From the NCBI GenBank assembly GCA_014529385.2, contig CM043945.1, forward strand, positions 96,204,612 to 96,268,611: a stretch of 64,000 bases of DNA. Reading direction: 5' to 3'. Below are positions 52,671 to 63,676 of this stretch, piece after piece. The stretch's first letter is position 1; every line of letters begins with the position of its first letter. The translations under genes and the position numbers were made by a program. This DNA comes from Adiantum capillus-veneris (taxonomy: Eukaryota; Streptophyta; Polypodiopsida; Polypodiales; Pteridaceae). A model generated the notes under the pieces. That model made no database searches and had not been told where the DNA came from. It saw nothing but the letters and a program-made list of their open reading frames with translations.

Positions 52671-55323
52671 CTATGCTAAACCAAAAGCTTCAAGGTAAAG
52701 TTTCACAATCTGAGGAGTATCTGATAGGTCCTCCTCCTTCATCCACTTCGCATCCAATGCAGGATAGTTCTTGAATTTAACCAAGAACCGCCTTATCACT
52801 TTACCCTTAATCTTTCTGTCTTTATGTGCCAATATCTGTTCTGGAACAAGGATCTCCTCATTTTCTTCCACTTCGGGTTGCTGATCACGCTCCCCATCTC
52901 CGGGCACATCGCCTTTAAAAGGCCTCAGGAGATTCACATGAAAAGCATTGTGAATCCTCCAAGTTTCGGGCAGCTTGAGTCGGAAGGAGACATCATTTAT
53001 CTTGTCGGAGATCTGGAAAGGTCCGTAGTATCGCATACTAAGCTTTGGAAAAAGCCTCTCCTTTTTCTTTTTCTTTCTCAGGCGTGCCTTCTCAAAACGT
53101 CAGAGCACCCAATCGTTCTCCTGCAATTTCAAATCACGATGATGGCAATCTACTTCCTTTTTCTATCTTTCTTGAGATTTCTGCAAAGCCTCGAGAACCT
53201 TGGCAAAAGCCATGTCCAAGTCGCGCGTGTACTCATCGACTTCAAAATCAAATATTTCGTGCTTTGGAAGGATGGAACCTTCGTAGCACCTTCAATAATC
53301 TCAAATGGTGCCTACCCCGTCGAAGAGTGTATCGTGTTATTCTAGGAAAATTCCACCAAAGGTAAATACTTTTCCCATTGAGTATTCTAATCCGAGATGT
53401 AAGACTTCAACAAATCTAGTACCACTGAATTGGCAATCTCAGATTGCCCGTCAGTCTCCGGGTGGAAGATGACGAGAAATGCAATCGCGTCTCAATGTTC
53501 TCCCGAATAGCCTTCCAAAACAAACTCGTAAATATGGGGTCCCTATCAGAGACAATCGTCTCAGGCATGCCATGTAATCTGAAGATCAGGGCCACAAACA
53601 GTCTCGCTAAGTGATCCAGCTTGATTGTTTTCTTCACTGGAATGAAATGAGCTTGCTTGCTAAACCTATCAATAACAGTCCAGATACCATCGTGACCACT
53701 CTGTGTTCTTGTGAGATCAAAAATGAAATCCATTGCAATGCTTTCCAAGGGGCGGGTGCGTATGGGTAAAGGCTGTAACAATCCCTGTGCTTTATGCCTG
53801 TCAAACTTGACCTTCCGGCATACAAAGCAAGTGCGCACAAACTCGTCCACATCCTTCTTGAGTGTCGGCCAAAAGAAGTATCTCTCTACCCCTTTCAAGG
53901 TGGTAGCAATGCCACGGTGACCCATAAAAGGTGGACAGTGGCATTCGGTCAGAACCTTTTCCCTCAACGGCTGTGTAACGCACAACATGGCTTTCCTCAT
54001 CAAGTAGCCATCCCGAATGGAATATCCCGTTAGTGTCTCCCCATCCAGTAATTTGTGAAAATGTCTGCAAAATCTGTATTTCTGGCTTACTGATCGACCA
54101 TACCCTCGAAGCTCCTATGATGTTTCGCGGAAAAGCCAGAACCAACGGCTTCCGAGACAAAGCATCTGCCACCAAATTCTTCTATCCCTGATCATGGATA
54201 ATCTGGAAGTGAAACTGTGACAAGATGTTCGCCCACCGCATCTACTTTTCCGATAGCTGCTTCTGTGACAAGAAGTAGCGTAAACTTTCATGGTCTGTGA
54301 AGACAATAAAATCCGCACCGAGTAGGTAATGTCGTCACTCAGTAAGAGCATAGATAACTGCCAAAAGCTCCTTCTCATAAATCTGTGTTGTCAATTCCGG
54401 CCTTGAGAACAATCGGCTCTCGTAAGCAATGACATGCCCTTCTTGCATTAAGAATGCACCCAGACTACGACCACAAGCATCACAATATACTTCAAATGAC
54501 TTCTGCAAGTCCGGCAAAGTCAAAACTGGTCCTGTAGTCAACTTTTCTTTCAAAGTCTGAAAGGCACTCACCTCTGTGGGTCCCCACGAGAAAGGGACTC
54601 CTTCCTGTGTCAAAATATGCAAAGGGGAAGCAACCTCTACAAACTTTCTAATGAACCGCCTGTACTACGAACACAAGCCCAAGAAGCTTCTAACTTCATG
54701 GAAATTCTTCAAATTGGGCCAATCATGGATAGTATCTATCTTGGCCGGGTCCATCTGCACTCCTGCTACTGACAAATATGTCCCAAAAAGTGTATCTCTG
54801 GTAGGAAAAAATCACTTTTCTTCGCATTAATCACCAACTTGTGATCTCGTAATGCCTGAAAGACCTGAAGCAGATGTTCTCAATGTTCTGCCTCACCCTT
54901 GGAGAAAACAATGATGTCGTCAAAGAAAGTGCCAACAAATAGTCTATACTCTCAAAAAGTCTTGTCCATCATCCGATTAAATGTCGCAGGAGCATTGCTT
55001 AAGCCAAAAGGCATCACCAAAAACTCAAATAACCTAAAAGTCGTTCGAAAGGCTGTCTTGTAGACGTCTCCTGGTGCGATTCGAATCTGATGATATCCGC
55101 TCTTCAAATCGATCCTGCTAAAGCACGAGGATCCCTGTAGTAGGTCAAGTATATCATCGATCCTAGGAATCGTAAATCTATTCTTGATGGTGATTTTGTT
55201 GAGAGCTCTATAATCGATGCACATTCTCCAAGACCTATCTTTCTTCAAAACCAACAACACTGGAGAGCAATACGGTGAAGTACTGGGCTGGACAAGACCC
55301 TTTTCCAAGAGGTCTTTCACTTA
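52671..55323 (-). pseudogene. Gy-H pol: RT, RNase H, integrase, chromodomain
   Basis: RT runs from about 55320 ([55 protein letters not shown]) past a TGA at 54952 to the FFDDIIVFSK catalytic box near 54910. RNase H is at 54622-54335 (VYCDACGRSLGAFLM, YEKELLAVIYAL) and continues in another frame. The integrase HHCC domain is near 53900 (MGHRGIA, C-F-V-C) and its core at 53830-53416 (IAMDFIFDLTRTQSG, VSDRDP). A frameshift hits the HPQTDGQ motif near 53465. The chromodomain is intact at 53036-52671 (RRFLVKFKNYPALDAKWM). At least four breaks make it non-functional. Confidence 0.9.
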
Positions 55324-56373
55324 GTTCATAATCTCTTCGTTCTGGGCTCGGCTCACACGGTAAGGTGGCCGGTTCAGTGGTGTGATTCCGGATATCAGAT
55401 CAATGGTATGATCCTCAAGACGAGCGGGTGGTAACTCACCTGGCAGGCCCTCTGAAAAGCAATCGGCATGAGTGTGGAGAAAATCTTGGCGTTCTTTATC
55501 AAGTTCAAACATATTTGTCATATTCTCATCATTCATTTCTCTCAAGAAGATCGAATAAACAAACAAACTGAATTTCATTAATTTTGAAATGGCCGAAGCC
55601 GATACAATAGGGACAGACTTGCCCTTAAGTTTCACATCAAGTACAATGGTTGTGCCCTTCTCTGCGGTCAAAGTCGCTTTTCTCGCCCGATAGCCGACAA
55701 CGGCGTTGTTCTTGTGGTACCAAGGAATTCCCAAGAGGACATCACAACCTTCCAAAGGCATTATGTAGAAGTCCTCATGCCCCAAATACCCCTGACAATG
55801 CAACCGAAGTTTGTCAATGACAGGTGTAATGGCTACATCCCTGCCGGGTGCCGCTAGAACTGCCTGTGCTAGTGGACCCATCCGATCGGGTGTGATCTCC
55901 AGCCGCGCCGCCAATTCAGGTGAAATGAAGTTGGCCTTGGCTCCTCCATCAAAGAAAATCAGGGCTTCTTGGTCTTTCACTTTGCCCCAAGCTCGGCGGC
56001 AAAGTTTTGTACTCTCATCAATCGTGCTTGGGTCGGTACCCATGCAATCAGGAACCAGTCCTACTTTCATCTTGCCTTTTCGTCCACGTTCCTCAACTGC
56101 TTTCAAACCCTCTAGCATGTCTTCATCCTTGTCGTTTTGTTCTTTCGGTGCCTTCTTAGGGCACTTCGCGGAGATAAGCCCAATTTCCCCGCATCCGAAG
56201 CACTTCCCCTCTTTGATGTAAAGAGCTCTCTGGGAAAGAGTAACCTTGGGTCGTGCATCCTTTTCTTTCTTTTCTGGGTTACTCTTCTTCTTTCTACTTT
56301 CATTGTTCGAAGTCTGTTCATTCATTGGTGTCATGATTTCATCTGTGGGGTAGGTCAAACTGCCGTTTCGCAT
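55324..56373 (-). pseudogene. Gy-H gag C-terminus and protease
   Basis: An open frame of 349 codons before a TAA at 55323-55321. After a Lys/Glu-rich stretch, the zinc knuckle reads CFGCGEIGLISAKC, with Leu in place of the metal-binding His. The protease follows: ALIFFDGGAKANFISPELAA, where the usual D-[S/T/P]-G is D-G-G, then EDFYIMPLEGCDVLLGIPWY. RT begins at the end (PPYRVSRAQNEEIMN). The frame continues after the stop. Confidence 0.88.
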
Positions 56374-57469
56374 GACTCATCAATTCCTGAATGAAATCTG
56401 ACTTTTGATCTCGGATCTCTGTAGGAAGACCCAAGGTAAACCGCTCAATCTGTTCTTTGAAGGAGATCTTCTTAAATGAAGAGACTGGTAGAAAAGAGCT
56501 CCAGAATCTCTCGCAATATGCATCTAAAGTATCCTTCTTAGTCATCCGAGGATGGTTCCAAGCAGTTCGTATGTCGCGTTCGTACTCTCGAGTCAACCAA
56601 GAAGAAATAAAAAGCCTTTTAAATTTCAGCCATTTAACTGGCGCTTTCCTGTTCAATAGAAGTGTGGATCACCAAGTTTGAGCATTTCCCCTGAATAGGA
56701 AGTAGCCCTCCGAATCTTGGAGTGCTCTGAGTAACGCCCTCCAGAGAAAGCTATGTCAAACTGTTGTATGAAGGCCAAAGCCTTCAAAGCATCTCGAACT
56801 AGAGAACATGTTAGATTTAATTGACTGTCCACCTTTGAACTCTTGGACTTTCTTGCTTTTATTTTCCAGAAAGTCATATTGGTTTGCTTTGTAAAAATTC
56901 TTCTCTACGCATAGAATCTGCAGCCATCGGAGTCCCAACTATCTGAAGACGAGTCCTCTGTAGAACCGTTCGAAACTGGGCGAGATTTAGACTTCTTTGC
57001 CTTTTGCTTGTCCTTTTGCTTTTTGCTTCTCTTTTTGCCTTTTCTGTCTTCTTTGCTCAAATCGGAAGAGCTAGAGGAACTCGAAGAAGAAGAAGAAGAA
57101 GAAAACTAGGTAATCTTTCAAACCGCACAAGCTTGTTCTGCTTTCTTGCCGAGGCAAAAGTAGAGTGACGACCCAAATATCCCGAGAACTCAATTCCTTT
57201 CTATTGCTTTTTGTCGTGCTTTTCTGCTTTGTTCTACGCGTCAAAAAGCTAAGAAATCTGTGCATCAACCACCTCTTCTAATTCCTGCTCAGTAAACATC
57301 CTTGGGGTAGGAGGTTTCTTGAGTTCTGGTTTGGAGCGTGGTTTTTGGTCTGTTGCCATTGTGCATACACCTCGTCGAAGGAGGTCTGAGTCATAAATTC
57401 TGCAAATTTCGGGTCCTTCGCAAAATTTATCATCTTTCTTGCGTTGTTGATCAGTTGTCGACGCTCCAT
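56339..57469 (-). pseudogene. Gy-H gag, N-terminal and middle parts
   Basis: Pieces at 57469-57278 (MERRQLINNARKMINFAKDP, then KFAEF), a Lys/Ser-rich linker (about 57268-56950), 56877-56653 (KALAFIQQFDIAFSGGRYSE) and 56656-56339 (KRLFISSWLTREYERDIRTA, AYCERFWSSFLPVSSFKKIS, IERFTLGLPTEI). Together they form a retrotransposon gag domain broken by frameshifts and a lost segment near 57265. Confidence 0.83.
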
Positions 57470-57483
57470 CTCTTCAAGCTCCG

Positions 57484-58155
57484 CCGATCAGTCTGTGGGG
57501 CTGCCCCATGGCACAGCAAGTTTGGCTTTGGATTCTTCGGTTGATGCCAGCTCTTTCCACAGCTCGACAGTACACTTGAGGTGTTGCAGTCCGATCCACT
57601 CTCACGAGCCCTGCGCTCCATTTTGAGCTAGCCCCCACCAGCAAGATAATAGTGATCCAGGGGATCGACCTACACTCCAACTTGCCATAGAGCTTACCCC
57701 CCAAGAGTGGTGCAACGAGAGAGAGGTGTGTTGGGAGCTCGTCTGTAGCCTGACACTCGTTCATTTGGCGGGCCCACTGCTTCTGCATCTTCGAGGCTCA
57801 CCTTGTCCCACCGGTAGAGACTATTCGTGACTTTTGGTTGGAGCTGATTCACACTCTCAAGGGTAGTTCGAGAGACTCCATGGCAACTCCGACCGCAGGC
57901 AGCGGGAGCGCAAAGAGGCTTTCCTGCGACTCTGGCGCCTAGGGCCTTTCTTCACCATGGTCCAAGGTGTGCCCAGATGGCACTCTTGGCCACCTAAGTG
58001 GCTTTTTCCTCCTCCCATTTTGTGAATTAGCCTCCATTGTACATATTGTTTACTCACTCCCCTTGTTTTTGATGTAGCCTTCTCTAGTAGAGGTGGTTTG
58101 TAGCCCTATGGGCAGTTTTATCAACTATTGGAAGAATCTTTTTCTCGAAAAAAAA

Positions 58156-58159
<4 letters not shown>
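57484..58159 (+). pseudogene. LINE-3 ORF2 C-terminus and 3' end
   Basis: Plus-strand sequence homologous to LINE-1 11035-11690. In shifting frames it contains relics corresponding to the C-terminal WRLGPFFTMV segment (near 57940) and the PPPI-stop (near 58020). The 3' untranslated part ends GAAGAATCTTTTTCTCG plus A12. It starts abruptly at the Gy-H gag junction. Confidence 0.8.

Positions 58160-58199
<40 letters not shown>
58160..58199. repeat. (TA)20 microsatellite at LINE-3 tail
   Basis: Follows the LINE-3 A-run directly, as is common for repeats grown from LINE tails. Confidence 0.95.
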
Positions 58200-58201
<2 letters not shown>

Positions 58202-58360
58202 AAAGGCGCGCCAGTGGGGCCAGTGCTCTCTTGGGGTAGAACTCCACCAATCCCCGTCTCTCGTGTCTTGTATCTCTTTCAATACAATTGCTATTTGAAG
58301 TGCTTAAAGTTATTCAGTCTGTTCTTTTCCGTTGGCACGTGGTGTCCGTCCCATTTTACA
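58200..58360 (+). repeat. R-U5 fragment of the 611-bp LTR family
   Basis: Matches the end of the solo LTR at 4025-4180 in order: GGCGCGCC, GGGGTAGAACTCCACCA, CGTGTCTTG, TTGGCACGTGGTG, and ends ATTTTACA. The U3 part is absent. Confidence 0.75.
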
Positions 58361-59170
58361 TTTGATAGGCATAACTCCTCCGTGTAACGACAAAGTACGT
58401 ACATCGCATCATCATAACTCAAACTTTCGGCATGTGCTTGAGTTCGGGCATATTGGAGTACCCGAGAAACAACTGCTTATCCATTGCAATCACTTTGTCT
58501 TCTTGCACCTACCAAGTGTAATTTTGGTGCATGAAGCTTTCCATCTTTATGGCATCAATTGGGCTATGAAGAACACAAAGATTGTATTGTAAACAAGTCC
58601 CTCTCAATGGGAGAAGTTATGATACAAAGGAGGGGGGAACCAGCTCCAAGTAAATCCGGTCCTCTCTCTCTCTCTTTTTCAAGTTATTTGCATGCCAAGC
58701 TAACAAGTTATGTTGTTTCTTGTTATAGACTCCAGCCAAGCACTTTCTTTTTGTTCCTGAGGAATCTCCTTAATGAAACTCTCTCTTTTGTTCATATAAG
58801 TCCGCTACAGTTAATGAAACTAGCTTATTTCCGGCACAATTTGCAACTCTGATTGTATTTGATTGTAAGTGTGAGCATTCAGAACAGTTGTAACTGCTAG
58901 AGTTCATCAATAAAATAAAGAAATACCGCCAGAGGCACCTAGTTGAGGGTCCAATGCTTCTGCAGGGATGTGCAGACGTGCTGTGCAAACTGGCTAATCT
59001 AGACGACGACGTGAAGAAGATGATAAACATGACCCAACAGCTACTACTGAGTGGCACTCCGCCACTGTGTCTCTTGTCTGAAGACTATTTGCAAGTTCAG
59101 TTTGCTGTTTTTCAGGTCAGTTCAGAGTTGTTCCAAGATTTTTACTGCCTTGTGAGGTGACTTGCTGGGT
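58361..59170 (+). other. Unresolved LTR-element remnant with R motif
   Basis: Contains a purine run (AAAGGAGGGGGGAA, 58625-58638) that could be a polypurine tract. Next comes an R motif variant ATAAAGAAATACCGCCAG at 58915-58932 and a U5 box GTGGCACTCCGCCAC at 59051-59065. These suggest a plus-strand 3' LTR of a further diverged family. Its limits are not clear, and the frame at 58332-58592 shows no known domain. Confidence 0.45.
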
Positions 59171-60082
59171 TTAGACTTGGGAGTCAGGACATTGTAAGTG
59201 CTTCAGGGATGAGAACAGAAATGCGCATCCGTCTCAATACACGCTACCTGTAAGCAACCCTTCTTGGTGATGATAAGGTACCAAGAATCTTTTAAGTAAA
59301 AGCTCTAGAGGAGGAACTCCCTGCACTGACATAAATTGGGGTAGTCCAAGTGCCCATGCAAACTTGTCGGCAACGTGTCCCACCAATTTTCGTAGCTTGC
59401 AAGTTGCCATAGAGCAAAACTTTGGCTGACATTCTTGACAAGGCAACAATGGGTGAATGCCCGAGAACACACCAATCATTAATCTTATCATTCAAGGCCA
59501 GCAAAAACATAATATCTCACAATTGCCAGTAAAGAACCTTGTGAATTACAGCTACTGCTTGCAAGCTGCCAGTGAAACATTGTGCCCATAAAACAATTCT
59601 ATAGCCTCTAATAATGTGAGCAGTTTTCAACATCCACATAGTACAGTGTATCACAATATTCCATAACCACCCACAAGCGCATGTCCTTTACGCAAGGAGC
59701 TGAAGGACCCTGAGAAATATCCTGCCCATTTGGCTTGCCGTATGAAAAAATTCGGATGCTTTATGGAGCTTTTCACCAAGGCCTCCCGTGTGTCAGCTTC
59801 TGATCAGACCCTCTTAAGGGTAGAGATCAATCCCTTGCAATTAGTCAAGGAAGAAAAACAAACAGACATTGACCATTCCCCACACACAACATGCACGCAC
59901 ACACCACATGCTTACAAACAGACCAACACATACGCACATATATGTTTCTTCAAATATACAAACACATGCAAAGACAGACATAACAAGAATTAAATCTATA
60001 AATCATTGAACACAATGAGTCAATGTCACGTTTAAATGAAAAATGCAACCTTCAAAAGAAAAGTTGTGCAAAACCTAACTAC
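59171..60082. other. Intronic sequence next to UTP21 donor site
   Basis: No repeat boundary is clear. Two overlapping minus-strand frames at 59510-59234 are open (for example GHVADKFAWALGLPQFMSVQ in one), which hints at an old coding relic, but I recognise no family and UTP21 needs no exon here. A CA-rich part is at 59880-59960. Confidence 0.5.
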
Positions 60083-60165
60083 CTCATGAAAGCTGGAGGA
60101 GCACTGTGGCCGCTCCGAAAACGCAGCAATCGAGCTTCCCCATCATTACTATCAAAGATCCACAT
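60083..60165 (-). CDS. UTP21: UTP21/WDR36 exon (second visible), 5' side of the giant intron
   Basis: This 83-nt exon has acceptor TTTGATAG before 60165 and donor GTAGTT after 60083. It encodes MWIFDSNDGEARLLRFRSGH followed by SAPPAFM and two bases (AG) of the next codon. This aligns with 'MWIFDTTDGDARLLRFRSGHSAPPTCIR' of UTP21/WDR36: the end of one WD40 blade and the start of the next. The codon is completed by G at 10512, 49.6 kb downstream. Confidence 0.93.
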
Positions 60166-60367
60166 CTATCAAACCAAAAAGAAAAAAATAGACTGCTCCA
60201 TTCAATAGTTGTGGGCAAACCATTACTACAACTTTGGCAGAAAAAAATGTGTAATAAAAGAGACAAGCTCTCAGTATTTGCCGCCATTTACACAATTTCA
60301 CACTTGTGTCATACACAACAAGCTGTTAATGAGGTGGAAAGTGATGTGGCAGTACATGTACAAAAAA

Positions 60368-60404
<37 letters not shown>

Positions 60405-60428
60405 GAAAAGATAAAGTTTGAAACCTAC
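60166..60428 (-). other. UTP21: UTP21 intron (263 bp) with a 36-nt G run
   Basis: Bounded by GT at 60428 and AG at 60166. It contains 36 consecutive G residues at 60368-60403 on the plus strand, so the transcript carries C36 about 25 nt after the donor. Confidence 0.9.
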
Positions 60429-60623
60429 TTTAATGGAATTATCTGCTGCTGCACTAAGTAGCACAGGCTCATTGGAAAGGAAATACAGAGCACAAACTGC
60501 AGATTCATGAGCATCTTTTATAACACCCTGTAGCTTCTGCTTCTCCAAATTCCATATGCTTATGACACCTGAGGAGCCTCCAGCTGCCAAGATGGGCTGC
60601 CCATCTGCACATGATAGCATAGT
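60429..60623 (-). CDS. UTP21: UTP21/WDR36 exon (first visible)
   Basis: This 195-nt exon (65 codons) is phase 0 at both ends, with acceptor GCGCTTAG before 60623 and donor GTAGGT after 60429. It encodes TMLSCADGQPILAAGGSSGV followed by ISIWNLEKQKLQGVIKDAHE and SAVCALYFLSNEPVLLSAAA and DNSIK. This is one full WD40 blade (GG..GVISIWNLE) and most of the next (H-x-S..V-x-A..N-E-P-V-L), matching UTP21/WDR36. The preceding exon is not within 63.4 kb of the upstream side shown, so the upstream intron exceeds 3.3 kb and also contains transposons. Confidence 0.93.
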
Positions 60624-60664
60624 CTAAGCGCTTTTGCCATTAGGTATGTGCCAAATAGAGTAAT

Positions 60665-60669
<5 letters not shown>

Positions 60670-60731
<62 letters not shown>
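60670..60731. repeat. (TC)n(TG)n microsatellite
   Basis: About 25 TC units then five TG units, 47 nt upstream of the first visible exon on the minus strand, where it reads (CA)n(GA)n. Confidence 0.95.
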
Positions 60732-60735
60732 TTAT

Positions 60736-60925
60736 AGGGTTTTTCCACCACTTTTTTGCTGTTTTTTAGGGTTTTGAAACTTTTTTTTCATTGTTTTCTG
60801 GATTTCGTCACTGTTTTTTACTGTTTTTAAGGGTTTTGAAACTTTCTTTTTTGCTGTTTTTAGGGTTTTGTCACTGTTTTTTAGGGTTTTGAAACTGTTT
60901 TTTGCTGTTTTCAAGGGTTTTGCCT
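60736..60925. repeat. Minisatellite of TTTTTAGGGTTTTGAAAC units
   Basis: The phrase TGTTTTTAGGGTTTTG with or without AAACTTT recurs about five times, separated by TTTTGCTG or CACTGTTTT. The minus-strand frame across it (Lys-rich) is a product of the repeat. Confidence 0.85.
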
Positions 60926-62712
60926 GACTCCCCAGAGGGAGTGCAGCACCATTTGGATGCCTTACGTGTGTTTCCTTCCGGAGGATAGTGGATTTTCTGT
61001 CAACCTTGGTAAAACCAAGGTTATGGTGTTTAACACCACACCACAGTGGGTCAAGAGGTCAGCTCCTACATTTACCTATGGGCAGGAGATTGTGGAGTAT
61101 ACATATGCATATACTTATCTGGGGGTAGTTTGTAGTGGGCCAGTTTTTTCGCTGAGAAGAGCAGCAGACACTAGATTAACCAAAGCCTATGCACCCTTGG
61201 GCAGACTTGAGAGCATGTGTTCATAGGTTCAGTTTCAGGAACCTCGGACCAAACTTTGGCTTTTTGATACTTTGCTGACCTCAGCTATGATGTATGGGGT
61301 GCAGATTTGGGGCCCCTCAGTTGGTTGTCACGACAGAGCTGGCAGCACTAATCGATGGAAAGGGATGGAGAGGCCCTTGGTATCTATGATTTCCCGGATG
61401 ATCAGAGCCAAGGCCTCAGTACCTCATGAGATTATTAGAGCAGAGCTAGTTGCCGCTACGGTGGTGATTGAGGCACTTACTAGATCAGTCTCTTTCATAC
61501 ATAGCTTGTGGGACCTTCCCAGAAACAGATATGCCCGCTTTGCTCTCAAGCCTTCCTGGCAGTTTGCCTTACAGGGAGACACGGCCTCCTGGTATGGATA
61601 GATGACTTCTTGGTTCCAGATGCATGGTTTTAGCATGGACAGACTGCCTCCCTTCCAGTACTCTTTGGAGGCCCTCTCTCTCACTGTGACACGGCCAGAG
61701 ATTACTAGACTTATCCGCCAAGACTTGATTCAAATGGACACCAGGAGGACTTGGATAGAGCCTACTCAAGAGTTGGGCACGAAGATGGCTTTTTACAAAG
61801 AACATTTTCTCCAACTCACAGCAGATGGCTTTGAAGTCAAGCCCAACTATATGGATACACATTTATCATATGGGGTGCGATGTAGATACGCACATCCTCA
61901 CACCAGCTTGAGATTGAGACTGGCAGACATAAAGGAGTTCCGGTTGAGGCCAAGGTATGTCGTGTATGCCATAGCGAGCCAAAGATAAAATTGCATTACA
62001 TATGTCATTGCTCCGGATACTTTGAGATTCGCACGCGATTCCATTACTTATTCAGGGAGGGTTTTGGACCACTTTCCAGAGTTATGGGATATCAAGATCA
62101 GAGATGCTTGGGTCTGTTCTTGCTTGAGCTGAGGAGACATAGAGATTGCTTGTTGAGGCGACCAAAGAGACAGACTTAGCGGCAGGTTACAGACTATTTC
62201 ACGCCAACCATTACCACTAGACAATTAGACAAACAGTTCTGCAGCAGAGTTCATATCCCACTTCCACTAGAGGCACATTGATTGACCGTGTGATGGACCT
62301 AGGGAGATCCAGGCGTCCACGATTACAAAGGGCATCCCAGCACAGACGAAGATTACAGAGGAGGATTCGGATTATTTTGGCGAGCCATGCACGATACCCA
62401 GTCACGTTTTTGACCATGTAGGACATCGAGGAGATTCGATATCGACCGATGTTGGATTTATTCTGAGCTGGAGGATTATCCCCTTCTTAGTAGCTTAAGT
62501 TTCTTGCATCCCTCATTATTTTGTACCTTTGTATTGACTAGAGAGTCTCTAGTCTTTCCCCTTTCACTTTCACTCCAACATTTTGTTTAGGATGTTAAGT
62601 CTTTCTTTCAGCACACGGACTTTGTATTAGATTCACCAGTTTGCAACTTGTTGGTCTCATAGGTCATTTTGGCCTTTTGTAGACGTCAATATATCATATC
62701 ATATCATATCTC
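60920..62712 (+). mobile_element. LINE-4: fragment of a different LINE family
   Basis: Plus-strand fragment covering the end of the RT domain to the 3' tail. The tail is a pentanucleotide repeat (CATAT)n at 62690-62710 instead of an A-run, and the protein does not resemble LINE-1 to LINE-3, so it is another clade. The 5' part, including the endonuclease and RT catalytic box, is missing. Confidence 0.75.
60957..62179 (+). pseudogene. LINE-4 ORF2 C-terminal part
   Basis: The RT thumb reads FSVNLGKTKVMVFNTTPQWV, then TFTYGQEIVEYTYAYTYLGV. After a stop and frame change near 61226 comes LTSAMMYGVQIWGPS (a typical post-RT 'YGxxxWG' segment). A long helical region (61330-61990) follows, with a stop at 61599. 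A C-terminal zinc-binding motif then reads, in a shifted frame, CRVCHSEPKIKLHYICHC near 61960-62015 (C-x2-C...H-x3-C). At least two frame breaks are present. The order fits jockey/I-like LINEs known from several eukaryotes, but I cannot name the clade. Confidence 0.72.
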
Positions 62713-62714
62713 AC

Positions 62715-62994
62715 ATGGGAAGCATCGGAGAAGTACCAATGGCTTCCCCCACGTGTAAGAAGACGCATCCCTCGCCGACCGCCCACAAAGCCTCTTTCAT
62801 GCGGGCAGGGAAAAGGATGTCGGCAATAGAGAAGGAAATGAGAGAATGGAGAAATGAAGTGGAAGAGTGGAGGAAGGAGAGGAGCACCATTCTTCAAAGA
62901 TGGACTCAAAAAAGAGATGGCATGCGTAGGAGGATCGCTTCGCTAGAGGAGAAAGCGGTCATCCAAGCTTCCATCATCCGAAATCTACAAGGTG
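62715..62994 (+). pseudogene. Coiled-coil ORF cut by an LTR, unrecognised
   Basis: The frame starts MGSIGEVPMASPTCKKTHPS and leads into a strongly charged helix (AIEKEMREWRNEVEEWRKER, then RDGMRRRIASLEEKAVIQAS). It runs into the LTR at 62995, so the original C-terminus is lost. It could be the N-terminus of a retroelement gag or a transposon accessory protein; compare the relic at 7503-7790. No domain is recognised. Confidence 0.4.
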
Positions 62995-63068
62995 TGTCAC
63001 AAGACGGGCACCACGTGCCAATAGAAAAGATCAGACTAAACAGACTTTTAGCACTTCATTAACATTTG

Positions 63069-63116
<48 letters not shown>

Positions 63117-63676
63117 ACATGCGACACGGAGTGGCGGAATTCCACCCCAAAGAGTATTGGCCCCAAACCTTGGCGCCCCTTTCGGTATTTCTTTATATTG
63201 CATCAACACAGTACAAGCCGATACTCCAGACTATGCACCTTCTCCAGGAAGCATGCCAAAGAATGAGCCCTAACCTCATATTTAAAGGCCCTTGGCCTGA
63301 AAAGCAGTTACAGTAAAAAGCCTTTAAAACTCAAAAGCTTATGGTCCAAAAGCAAAGCCAAAAGCTGTCAGCGCAACTTACGGAAATCCGTACAGCATAC
63401 CACGTCATCGGCCAGCGCAAAACATGGAAATCTGTACAACCTGCCACGTCATCATGCCAACGCAATTTTTAAAAATCTGCCACATCATCAATTTTTGCGT
63501 GTGTGCGGCTCCTGCTTTATTTTAATCCTTTGTCACTTGAGGCCCCATCGGACGGGGTCCCCATAAGTTGGGAGAACTTCTTCTGTTACTTGTTCTTCTT
63601 AGGGTTTAGGCCCCTCGGCCGGCATCTGTAAGTTGGCTCCATTCTTTAGGCTTTGACACGTCAGCAGTTTGTTACA
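62995..63676 (-). repeat. 3' LTR of a gypsy element leaving the window (611-bp family)
   Basis: On the plus strand TGTCACAAGACGGG to GCAGTTTGTTACA; it is the reverse of the solo LTR at 3570-4180. It carries a (GA)21 run (63073-63114) that the solo copy lacks. The U5 box (minus) is at 63127-63141 and the R motif (minus) at 63171-63196. A polypurine tract (minus: CTTTCAAGAAGGGGAGA, 63677-63693) abuts it, so it is a 3' LTR and the element body lies to the right. Confidence 0.92.

Noticed and set aside
58700-58860. Possible host gene exon near the purine run at 58628
   Set aside because: No splice-compatible coding stretch matches UTP21, whose sequence is already continuous across this interval.
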